64,000 bases of DNA, taken from NCBI GenBank assembly GCA_029449245.1, contig JANATF010000008.1:682001-746000 (forward strand), read 5' to 3'. Numbering within the stretch: position 1 is the stretch's first letter; every line of letters begins with the position of its first letter. This document shows positions 1 to 9,747 of this stretch, one piece after another. Origin of the DNA: Mortierella alpina (taxonomy: Eukaryota > Mortierellomycota > Mortierellomycetes > Mortierellales > Mortierellaceae). The notes beneath the pieces are model-generated. The model was not told the origin of the DNA, did no database searches, and worked only from the letters and a program-made list of their open reading frames with translations. The translations under genes were made by a program, and so were the position numbers.

Positions 1-83
1 GGCACGGGAGTAGGTAAAGGGAATGGCATAGCCATCGCACGCAAGATAGAGATGAATGGCAAAAAAGGTAAGGAGATGAGGGA

Positions 84-1426
84 TCAGGTCAGCCAACTTG
101 CTATGTTACACACCGCGATGGTTGTTCCTTCCTGTTGACGGGTGCACAGTGGTGCAATGCACCACAGGTAAATATAGCACCAATCTTGCGGCGGCGTGAG
201 CAATTTTTTGCACACTCTTTACCTTCGTTGTAAGATGGGTCCAGGCGCTTCTTCTTGGCTTCCATTGCGAACGATCCCAGCGTGTCGGAGAGGATCTCGT
301 CGAATCCATCCCGCGAGCGCTTAGCACTCGCGGGTGATACCATGTCCTCATAGCCCATAGGCGCAGTAGGGAATGCACCATAGTAGGTGCCCGAAACATC
401 GATATTGGGTCGGCCAAGTGCTGGATTGTTGAGCAAATCCAAGTCCTGTGTCGCCGTTCGAGGGGAGCTGTAGAGATCAGAGTTGGTCGAGTACGACGGT
501 GAGGCTAATGAGGAATGAATGAGTCACAAAGAGCGGCTCTTCAGTCAGGGCCGCGAAGGGGATAAAAAGGGACCGGTGCTTGCACGGCGCACGACACCTT
601 CGCCACACGCAGAAGCAGTAATAGCGAAACCGCAGCAGAACAATTTAGGTCAGATAACATGACGAAGATGGGAATTCGAGCTTACCCAGACCGGGATTGT
701 TCCAAGAGTCCGTTGGGTCGACCATGCTTGCAGGCGAAAGCGGCATAGAATACGGCGAGTGGATAGATGAGACCGTGGAGGCAGCAATTGAAGGCGAGCG
801 ATCCTGATACGACGGGGGAGTAAGCGGTTGGTACGGCTGCTCATAGGTGGGCTGCAGGTGGGAGGCAGCTGGGGCCGCCGCGGTGGTGGTGGTGGGTGCG
901 GTGCCGTCCTGATGGGTCTTCTCGTGCTTCTTCAGGTCTTGGGGCCGCTTGAATCCCTTTCTGCAAATCTATTTTTCAGTGCCAAGAGAATTTGAACCTT
1001 AGTCTACTTTCTCATACGCTCCTGTCCATGACAACACAGCACGTCTTTCTTTTTCTTTCTTTTTGGCGGGGCTGTGGGGTGGAGCCTATTCTGCCAGAGT
1101 CTTGGCCAAGCCCACACCTTCACAGGAACAGAGATCATCAGCAGGAAACGACAAGGGGGAGTGTGTACCTCGCAGTGGTATGGCTTGGAGGCTATGTGGA
1201 CTCGCAGATGGGAGGTGATATGATCCCGCTTGGCAAACGTAGGTACCGAGCACTTGTCCCAGCGACAGGTCAGACACAGGTTGTGGCTGGCCTTGCGCCC
1301 GACGTGGTCGTGTCGGACATGCTCGTAGAGTAGCTCTGCATCGTCAAAGTTCTTGAGGCACGAGTCCCACTGGCAGATGTAGTCGTCCGAGAAGATGAAG
1401 GACTGGGGCGATGGAATGCTGTCCAT
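84..1426 (-). CDS. pacC/RIM101: PacC/Rim101-type pH-response zinc-finger transcription factor
   Basis: This is a C2H2 zinc-finger regulator of the PacC/Rim101 family, which controls ambient-pH genes in fungi. Exon 1 (1426-1169) starts [10 protein letters not shown] and carries finger 1 (CQWDSC...HVRHDH), the diagnostic link [14 protein letters not shown] and finger 2 ([12 protein letters not shown]). Finger 3 is split by an intron and continues in exon 2 (968-686) as [19 protein letters not shown]. Exon 3 (504-223) ends in [11 protein letters not shown], which resembles the conserved basic block after the PacC linker. All three joins keep frame at GT-AG sites. The 3' end is uncertain: a donor at 222 and an acceptor near 101 would add five residues and stop at 84, but the gene could also run off the left edge. 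About 279 residues would be short for PacC. The family is confident; the 3' end is not. Confidence 0.85.
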
Positions 1427-1571
1427 GGCGTGAACAGAGTCTTTTTTTTTTTATTTGTGTTTGTTCTCTTGCGCCGAGGATGGATGAATCAGAGGTGTGT
1501 GTGGCTGCAAGCAGGATGCGGGCGAGAGAGACGGCTGCGGGCAAGAGCGTCGTCGTCGTCGTCGAGAGGGA

Positions 1572-1609
<38 letters not shown>

Positions 1610-2754
1610 GAGAGCGAAGAAGAGAGACTATCGGATAAGGCTGGGCGTGAGACAGAAGAAAAGACGCAGAGGGTGACAGACAGGTGCAGAGGAGAGGGTG
1701 GTGGGACTCGTGGCGGTGGGATCATATTTAACCAGGATTTGCATGTCACAGACACTGGGTCTTGGCTCGCGAGCCAAATCCAATACACAAAAATGCCAAG
1801 CCAATTCCCGCTGCTCTTGCCCTGCGTCGCTCTTTGCTCGGATGCACGACAACAACCCTCGGGGAGGTGGGGGGCACGCCTTCCCGCCCACTCTCCGTCA
1901 TGGTGCTCATCGCGCTCCTGACACACGCCCTGCTTATGTGTTCAGTCCTGGCTGTGTGGAACCCTCCTATCCTCCTCCAATGCCGTGCTGAATGCCCGCT
2001 TCCCGCGTGGACCCTGGCGTCCTCAGCCTTGACACTCTACCTGCCTCCGACCATCAGGAGGCACCTCCACCTCACTCTTCCTCATCCAGCCCCATGAGTG
2101 GGTCTTGGCAGCAACCACAGTCAGGGCAACAGACGTGTGCATGTTAGACATTTTTCTTCATAACACAGCACCACCTGCCTGCAGGTACCATTTTGTTCGC
2201 GCTGTAGAAAATTGCTCTTGCGTCGTGACAGCCGATCCTTTTCTCGGATCTTTTTATGTTCAGCCCCCTCCCCAAATTCGTCGCTTGGCCTGTCTATATA
2301 TCTCGCGACACATAAGAGAGCATGGGCTATGATGGGCTGTGGGGTAGAGATGGCTACCGTATTTGCAATCGGGCGAATTGTGCCGTTGCGCCCAAAAAAC
2401 AGCAGCTGTGGGTGCACACATAGTGTCAGCAGCGTGGTTCTTCATGCATGCTTACTTTTTGGATTTTCTATTTCTGAATGAATGCAAGCGAAGGGCTGAA
2501 GAGACAAGCAAGGGGGGAAAGCATGGCATGGTCTAGTGGGAACAAACCATCAGCCCAATCGGCTAGAGCCAAATGCTTATATGCAATATGACAATATCGC
2601 TCATGGTAGATTGTAGTCAAGAGTGCTTGTTTATTATTATCAAGATGCAAAGTGTGTGTTGTTATGGTACAAATGAGTGAGTGAGATGCTGTAGAAGGGG
2701 TATGCTAGTGTTGGTCCATAGGATGATGAAATATCAAGGAGGCGGATCTTTCAA
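1427..2754. other. intergenic region with GA-rich tract
   Basis: No supported gene. The proximal part is the presumed promoter and leader of the PacC gene. It holds a GA dinucleotide run at about 1575-1606 within a longer purine-rich stretch up to 1690. Open frames here are low-complexity translations of that tract (RERERE/SLSLSL) and were not called. Confidence 0.6.
1574..1607. repeat. (GA)n simple repeat
   Basis: Near-perfect GA/TC dinucleotide run about 150 bp upstream of the PacC start codon. Similar CT/GA-rich tracts precede several other genes in this window. Confidence 0.9.
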
Positions 2755-2964
2755 TTACATCCTGGCCATCGACAGGGCCTGCATGTGGCCCAAGGTTCCC
2801 TTCTGGAAGAGCATCTCCATGGCGTTCTCAGGAGTGAGGACAACGTTCTCGTTCACGGCGGCGACATCCGCAGCGTTGAGGTGGACCGAGGTGCGGGGGG
2901 TCTGCGAAGGGGTGTTGGCAGCCGAGGCGGTCTTGTTCTTCTTGGAGATCTTGAAGAAAGTCAT
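2755..2964 (-). CDS. small Lys/Ser/Thr/Pro-rich protein, family member A (69 aa)
   Basis: Function unknown. An intronless 69-residue ORF starts MTFFKISKKNKTASAANTPS and continues QTPRTS, followed by a predicted helical tail ending MQALSMARM. It is nearly identical to the product at 48323-48532 (MTFFKITKKNKTASAANTPS...), which shows both are real, conserved genes. Shorter relatives lie at 45754-45942, 46437-46649 and, more diverged, at 26629-26823. The N-terminus is basic and rich in Ser/Thr-Pro, with R-[TS]-S sites that could be phosphorylated (inference). A TATA box lies about 120 bp upstream of the start. There is no signal peptide or membrane segment. Coding status rests on paralogue conservation; no function is claimed. 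Confidence 0.8.
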   Translation of the reverse strand: MTFFKISKKNKTASAANTPSQTPRTSVHLNAADVAAVNENVVLTPENAMEMLFQKGTLGHMQALSMARM

Positions 2965-3086
2965 TGTTGAAGCTTCTTTGTGAGGTGTTGTGTGGAGAGG
3001 GGTTTGGTTGTAGGCTTTGAAGCGGGATGTGTTGATGAGTTGATGGAGAGTAAAAAAAAAGAGAGAACGAGAGATGGGCCTTAGCG

Positions 3087-3094
3087 TATTTATA
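3087..3094 (-). promoter_or_regulatory. TATA box of small gene A
   Basis: TATAAATA on the minus strand about 123 bp upstream of the ATG at 2964. The same octamer sits 89-139 bp upstream of three related genes. Confidence 0.65.
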
Positions 3095-3640
3095 CAAGGA
3101 CGTTCGCCGGTCAGGGCACATTCCAGAAGCGGTGGGAATAAGGCTGGGGTCGCGGTGATGACAGAACAAGTGAGGAAAGAAAAAATCTTTCAGTCTCAGC
3201 GACCTGGACTTGAACCGTGCGGGGATTGGATTTGGCTGTGAAGGTCTGCGTCGCACCCAAAAATAGACTGCGGCCACTGCTGGTTATTGTATCCTATTCT
3301 TTCTTCGGCCACATCCTTTAACAGGGATCGCGGGGCAGTGGGGTGACAACACTGGTCTGTGTCGCTTGAATGCTTGTCGCGGACAGGCCACCTGTCGCTC
3401 GTTTCGAAACCCCACTCTATGGCTTCTTCAAGTTCATCCAGACGACCCGCGAGTAGCCTGTGTCACGATATGGCATTGCACACGAGTGCACACCCTCCAA
3501 AGTATACTCGAACCGCCCTTGAGGATTCAAGATTTTCACCCATCAACGGCAAGGGAGTTCTAGAAGGGTCGTTTGAGCAATAATGACCCAGGTCGCGGAA
3601 GGCACGATTATAGGCAGCGGCTGAATCAATGAGCTATTTA

Positions 3641-4479
3641 ATTCAGTGGTCGGGACTAACGCTGGCCGTAAGCATAATATTGCGAGGTGCCTTGCGATCA
3701 GACCCTCTTTTAGGAATCATTGCAGCGTTGGGGTGCCAAAACAAAGTTGTTGTCAAGTAAACGTTGAAGTGAGGCCGCAGTGCATTCGCTGACAGCTACG
3801 AGACTGGAGCTGAGGTAGCTGAGGGAATATTTTTCAGTCGGAGCTGAACAGCGATGATCCATTTCTCTTATGCGCGGTGCGAAAAAAAAAGACAGAGCGT
3901 CTGTTTTTGAAAGTCGTGGCTGCCTTCCAGTCTACCAGTTTCCCAGGCCAAGGTCGAGGGACCCAATAATGGCAAGCACTAGCCATCGCCTGCACACCTT
4001 GCATAAGTCCATGTGTACACGCTGCACAATATATCTTCGCTTGGTATAGGCTGCCCAAGGTACAAGAATGCTCGATTCGAGCGACTGCTTTCTTCAGGTC
4101 GACATTCGCTCCTTCTAATGAATTAGGCAGTGGCACCTGCGAACATTCGCGAGAGGTGAGGAACGTTGTCCAAGTCACTGTGCATCTGGAGTTGACTTTG
4201 GTTTTTGCATGAGAACATCGTGATGTTAATGCTCCTTGTCGACGAAAGTTCGTGCCATTTTGTTCTTGGATATTCTTTTCAGCGTCAGCTAGGGCTTTTC
4301 TTGCTGTCTCATTCCCCCAAAGATATTATGCTCTCTACATCGTCTTTGCCCTGGGTAGATGGAGACTTGGTGTACTCCAAGACAGTGGATCCTAGGAAAG
4401 GCAGCGCTGTTGTTGTTTTGAGGACTATGAACATGATGCTTTATTCCTATCGTAAGTGTTCCTCTTCTAGCCAGACGGC
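3641..4479. other. intergenic, no gene recognised
   Basis: The open frames here (longest 114 codons at 3834-4178, minus) lack plausible composition, splice partners or recognisable motifs. Nothing else was seen. Confidence 0.5.
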
Positions 4480-5645
4480 TTAGGAGCGAGTGTAAGGGTA
4501 CATGTCGGCGAAGGGGTCCTCGCTAGCATTCTTGTGCCAGGTGTACTCGATCCAGGTTGACACCTTCTCAGCAACCTCCACGCTCACCAGCTCGGAGATG
4601 ATGTACAGGGCGGCGTCAATACCTATGGACAGATTGATGTTTTAAGTGGCATGATTAGATGGCAAAGCAGGTGCATTGTGTTGTGTGCTTTCAAACGATG
4701 TTAGCTTTTTGACTTACCAGCCGACACACCCGATGCGGTGACATATTTGCCGTCCTGGACCCAGCGCGCCTTCTTGATCCAGTTAACCTTGGGTCCTAAG
4801 GAAGGAAGAGAAGAGTGCTTTGATGATTAGCTATGTCTCGCAGACAAAAAAATGATGCCAGACAAACAGACTACTAGTGCTATCACTTACCGTCGGGGAT
4901 GATCATCTCAAAGAGGTTCTTGTTCGTGCTGTGTTACGAAGAAAAAAAGATAGACGAGAAAGGTCAACACCCTCATCTCTGCTGCCTCACCCACACACAC
5001 TGCGATCCGATAAGTCATGATATATTTTTTTACGTCAAGTTGTAGCCGTCCACAAGTCCGGTCTTGGCCAAGATACCCGATCCGGTGCAGACGGTGAAGC
5101 ACCATGTAGCCTCCTCAATGAGGGACTTGATGCGGATCATGCTCGCGGGGTTGTCACCCAAGTCCGTCTGTCCAATGCCTACAAGTACAATAAGAAGGGA
5201 GCGCGTAAATATTAAAATGAAAAAAAAAGGTTTTTGCGATTGGGGATCGACGCGATTCGTATGCCGTATATACCTCCGGGAATGAAGATAATGTCCATCT
5301 TGGGCGCATTCGCGATTGTGTAGTGAGGCTTGACCTGGACCTGCTGCGAGGATTGGATAGGCTCTACTGTGGTTGCGATAAAGTTGATCTTGATGTCGAG
5401 AGTGGTGAGCTCCTCACCAAAGATGCGCATGGGACCCATGAGCTATTGAACGTAAACAAAGGCCAGGTTGTTAGCTTTGGAGGCATTGAAGGGACACACT
5501 GCGAAGCTGATGTTTGATCCACCCAAGTTTGGTCTCGTACATCGAGCAGATCCATGCCGTTGTAGATGAGAGCGCCGAGCTGCAACGTGCCGGATCCCTT
5601 GGGGACCTTGGGGAGAGGACCGTGGGGAGCGATGTTGGAGAGCAT
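4480..5645 (-). CDS. DJ-1/PfpI (ThiJ) family protein, copy 1 (225 aa, 6 exons)
   Basis: DJ-1/PfpI superfamily protein (class I glutamine-amidotransferase-like fold), a group with chaperone, glyoxalase, protease or isonitrile-hydratase members. Exons read 5645-5541, 5442-5274, 5178-5034, 4928-4891, 4795-4718 and 4622-4480, all GT-AG and in frame. The protein starts MLSNIAPHGPLPKVPKGSG; the first strand is LGALIYNGMDLLD, an internal strand is MDIIFIPGG, and the nucleophile elbow is FTVCTGSGILA with the expected cysteine. It ends PFADMYPYTRS. A paralogue with matching exon lengths lies at 43528-44698. A TATAAAAG box lies 110 bp upstream. Substrate and reaction cannot be read from sequence; an isonitrile-hydratase-like role is one possibility. 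Confidence 0.88.
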
Positions 5646-5754
5646 TGTGTGTTGATATGTCCTTGTATGAGGGAGCTGTTTCTTGAGAGGAGTCTTGACT
5701 TGTGAAGAAGTGGATGATAAGAAATGAAAAAAGAGAAAGGCGATACTTACGTCT

Positions 5755-5762
5755 CTTTTATA
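5755..5762 (-). promoter_or_regulatory. TATA box of DJ-1 copy 1
   Basis: TATAAAAG on the minus strand, 110 bp upstream of the start codon at 5645. The paralogous gene has a TATA box at a similar distance. Confidence 0.55.
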
Positions 5763-7657
5763 CGCATGAAAGGAAGGCCAGCAGAATGCAAACAAGCCCA
5801 GTGAGTCGAGGCGACGGACGATGCGTGGGGAATCGACTTGCAGAGTTGCATGAATTTGTTGGCTGGCGCTATGGTAACTTTAGGTCGACAATTACCCAAC
5901 GCAACCCCTCGTTCATCCTCCGAAGAAAAAGATATCTTCCCAGGCTGAGGATTGTCTCCCACCTCGCCTCTCCTTTTTGGCACAACCCGGGGATCAACGG
6001 AGAAAAGTCAGGCACTGGCAGAGAGAACCTTTCAGTTCTCTCAAAGGGTACATGAACCTGTTTAGTTTAATAGATAGCAAATCTCGATCATGGAAGGCCT
6101 ATGATTGGCCTTTCGCGCCATGCGAAATTGCACCCAGAATGCCTATGTTGCGCAGCTGGAGCGCCACACTCCCTTGGCCAAGGTGAACTGCATCAGAAAA
6201 ACATCCTTTAACAAACATTGAAGTGCTTGATCCCTCATGGATCCTTGCCATTTCCACAAATGCACGCTTGATCAGGGCCTATGCTGCTTACGATCGACTC
6301 GATCAAGTGCCCGGTTGACCTTGGCTGTAATACTCTGGATGATATCGTGGTCTAACATCCCAGCAAGTGTACCCTGAAAGTCTGTCATTCTTTAGAACTG
6401 AAAGCCTCGAGCTGCGAGGCGGATATTTCTTAATTGGGATGATGACAGCTGGGCGTTCCGTTGGAAGCCGTCTCCGATATGAATAGACCTGCTTAGCAAT
6501 CAACACCGGAGCCAACAAAGCTGTTGGGCGCCCTGCTGGCGACTCCAAAGAGACCAGTCCAGACAAATGGTGTCTTTGGAGGCAGGGAGGAACGTTACGG
6601 TTTGAAGCGACTAACTCACACCCAGAGTGATGCCCCTGAAGAGCAGGATAGTGATCGCACCGTCCAGAAGGTGCCTTGTGCCGTGCAAATGCTCTTGACC
6701 TTGAGAAGGCATGGTTGGGCAAGCGAGCCGCGTACTCATAAACCAAGGCTGAGCCTGTGCGTCATGACATTGACAGTTCTCACGAGGGGGGGGGGGCATT
6801 GTGCTGCAGCTGCGGCATAGCTGGGCGTGGCCCGACGTTTTACGCTTTATCTGAAGGCTTTGGAGTGTAGGAAGGGTCTGAATAGTAATGACACTGAAGA
6901 CCGACATACGGATGTCAGATGCAGTGCGAGGAATGCTTAAGGATTCAGGGGGAGATGCGAGATTCCGATTCACTTTAAGCAGTGCTGCGATGGCATTGTT
7001 TTGGTTTGGTGCATGGGGACTGTGCCGAGTGGCAGGCACGATGGGTAGGATAATGCAACTACGGGTTATATGGAGGGCCGAACGCGCTCTGTTGTATCAC
7101 CTCGCAGGGCGTGTCCAGAGCATGAGATCCTCTTGCTGTACCAGCGACAATCGTCTTGATCGCTAGAAACTCGAAGAGTACCTGGCGCCTGCCAGGGTGA
7201 TACTAGATCACCAACGGGATCACAGAGCAAGTAGCCCCCATTCACGCCATAGCACGACATAGGGACATGGTCACGGCGCAAGGACAAGCACAATGGTCGC
7301 GAGGTTGCAACGGCCTTGGCTTGCAAAACAGCTCGTGTCTTCGGGTCGCGTTCAAGACTGCCGTTTATGCAAGGTGCTGGCTGCAACGACAAGATCCTAC
7401 CAGCGCCGGCACGAAGGTTCAACTTTCGGCTCAGGAATACACTCCGTGGCGCGTCACATGCAAGCCAGTGTGAGTGGGTGTGGAGAAAGGAATACTTGAC
7501 CTGTCGTCTCTTGTCCTTGTTCTTTTTCTTCCAGTCCTCCTCCATCGCTCCTTTGCATCCGTCGCTCCTTTCTTCCTTCCACCCACTCTCACTCTCTTTC
7601 TCTTTCCCAAGCTCAATCTCCACTCTCAACCCACCATCCCTCACCACTCTCTGCACA
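5763..7657. other. intergenic region, promoter of thiolase at its right end
   Basis: No gene could be supported on either strand. The last ~150 bp (7505-7655) is strongly C/T-rich, the usual look of a fungal core promoter and leader, and precedes the thiolase start at 7658. A G9 run lies at about 6788-6796. Confidence 0.5.
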
Positions 7658-9513
7658 ATGGCCCCATCCCAGAAAGTCTACGTTGTCGGCGTTGGAATGA
7701 CAAAGTTCATCAAGCCCAGAGACCTGAGAGATTACCCTGGTAAGAACCTCAGCTCACCCCGTCCGTGGTCGACACCACCATGGTCATATGGGCACCAGCG
7801 TGCACTGTCGCGTCTTTGCGAGCGTGCTCCCGACGGCGCGTTAGTCTTCAGAAAGAACAGAGGCCGACTTTTTACTTTCCTGCTCTTCAGCAAAGACCAT
7901 GCATGCTCCACTACGTCTACTGGATCCCATCCATATTTGCTAGCCCAACAAATACTAACGCGGCACTACCCTTGACCGTTCTAGACATGGGCCGTGAGGC
8001 TGCTACCAAGGCTCTGTTGGATGCTGGCATCACATACGACAAGGTCCAGCAGGTACGTGCGTGGTGGTGACAAGCTACAGAGTGCCTAGCTCGGCTCGCG
8101 TATATGTTCTTCCGCTCCACGCGGCACTGTTTGAAATTCTTTCTATGTTCACTTTCCACGGTGGGCCCTTCCAACGATCCTCGCTGACCTTCTCCTCCTC
8201 TCCGGCTAGGCTGCTGTCGGATACTGCTATGGAGACAGCACCTGTGGCCAGCGCACCCTCTACCAGCTTGGAATGCATCAGGTAAAGTATACACGATCGT
8301 CAGGATGCGGCAGAAACGGGAGCCGAGAAAGTGTTTATGTTTTTGTCGGTTCTGGAGAATTAAACCTTTACGATCGGCTTGCCTTTGTTTATTGTTGCGC
8401 GCGTTTTAGATTCCCATCATCAACGTCAACAACAACTGCTCAACCGGATCCACAGCCCTCTTCCTCGCCCGTCAGGCGATCGAATTTGGTGTCGCTGATT
8501 GCACCATGGCACTCGGCTTCGAAAAGATGGAGGCCGGCTCGCTCGGATCCAAGTTTGAGGATCGCACCAACCCCCTGGACAAGACCGTCATGATGATGGG
8601 CGAGACCCGTGGCATCACCGCCGGACCCTTCGCGGCTCAGATCTTTGGCAACGCCGGCATTGAATACTGTGAGAAGTATGGCGCAACCCCCACCCATATG
8701 GCCAAGATCGCCGAGAAGAACCATCGCCACTCAGCCCTGAACCCATACTCTCAGTTCCGCGACATCTACACGCTGGAGCAGGTTGAAAAGTCCAACAAGG
8801 TCTTTGGACCCCTGACCAAGCTCCAGTGCTGCCCTACCTCGGACGGCTCAGCCTGCGTCATCCTCGCCTCTGAGAAGTTTGTCCGCGACAACAACCTCCA
8901 GGACCAGGCCGTAGAGCTGGTTGCCCAGAGCATGGCCACAGATTCGCCCAAGCTCTTCAATGAGTCCTCGATCGAGCTCGCTGGTGCCGACATGACCCGT
9001 CGCGCCGCTGCCGATGTCTTTGCCAAGGCTGGCATCAAGCCCACGGATGTTCAGGTCGTGGAGCTGCACGACTGCTTCTCAGCCAACGAGCTCATCACCT
9101 ACGATGCCCTTGGTCTCTGCAAGCCCGGTGAGGCGCACAAGCTGATCGATACCAACGATGTCTCGTACGGAGGCAAGTACGTCGTCAACCCCTCAGGCGG
9201 TTTGATCTCCAAGGGTCACCCTCTCGGCGCCACTGGCTTGGCCCAGTGCTCCGAGTTGGTCTGGCAGCTCCGCGGCTGGTGCGGTGAGCGCCAAGTCCCC
9301 AACTGTAAGTATGCTCTTCAGCACAATGTGGGTCTCGGTGGAGCTGTGGTCATTTCTCTGTACAAGAAGGCCGATCTTGGTTCGTCGCCCAAGTACGTTG
9401 ACCCACGCAAGCGTGTCGGATACAACCCAGCCACAGAGGCACGCGAGGTCTCTGAGGAGGAGGTCGAGTCTGTCCGTGCCAAGCAGAGCTCAGAGTTCAT
9501 GGCCCGTCTTTAA
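7658..9513 (+). CDS. SCPx-type peroxisomal thiolase (3-ketoacyl-CoA thiolase-like, 441 aa)
   Basis: Thiolase of the sterol-carrier-protein-x type, expected to cleave 3-ketoacyl-CoA in peroxisomal beta-oxidation of branched or bulky acyl chains. Exons are 7658-7739, 7985-8052, 8210-8281 and 8410-9513, all in frame. It starts [17 protein letters not shown]. The acyl-accepting cysteine lies in [13 protein letters not shown], a second active-site segment is [11 protein letters not shown], the His motif is [13 protein letters not shown], and the C-terminal signature is [14 protein letters not shown]. The protein ends in Ala-Arg-Leu, a permitted PTS1 peroxisomal signal. No SCP2 lipid-transfer domain follows, unlike animal SCPx. 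Length fits the thiolase part alone. Confidence 0.93.
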
Positions 9514-9747
9514 AGAGAAATAACCCCCCTCCCCTTTCTCCCTCTCTCCCTCATCCATATTACTCGCTCTATTCCCAAAGTCTCTTGTAAATACCTTTTC
9601 ACACACGCTGGTGGTGTCAAGAAGAAAAAAAACTTAACTTTCTTTATTGTACTTGAGGATTATCAATGCAGTTTTTCTGGCATTACTTTTTCTTTGTCTT
9701 ATTGGGGTCTTGTTTTTTTTTTAATATTGGTGAATGCTGTTTAATGC

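Larger units (their letters stand above)
2745..3640. repeat. inverted duplication, copy 1 (partner 47540-48540)
   Basis: The reverse complement of this block matches 47540-48540 in order: small gene A, its TATA region, a segment containing TTGAACCGTGCGGGG (near 3213), a segment around 3340-3365, and a far segment (3550-3620) with CCGCGACCTGGGTCATT and GACCCTTCTAGAA. Similarity is patchy but collinear over about 0.9-1.0 kb, so the duplicated unit includes the whole upstream region of the small gene. Confidence 0.7.

Noticed and set aside
3195-3230. Possible tRNA B-box (GGTTCAAGTCC on the minus strand)
   Set aside because: The flanking bases cannot form a T-stem or acceptor stem, and no A-box lies at the right distance.
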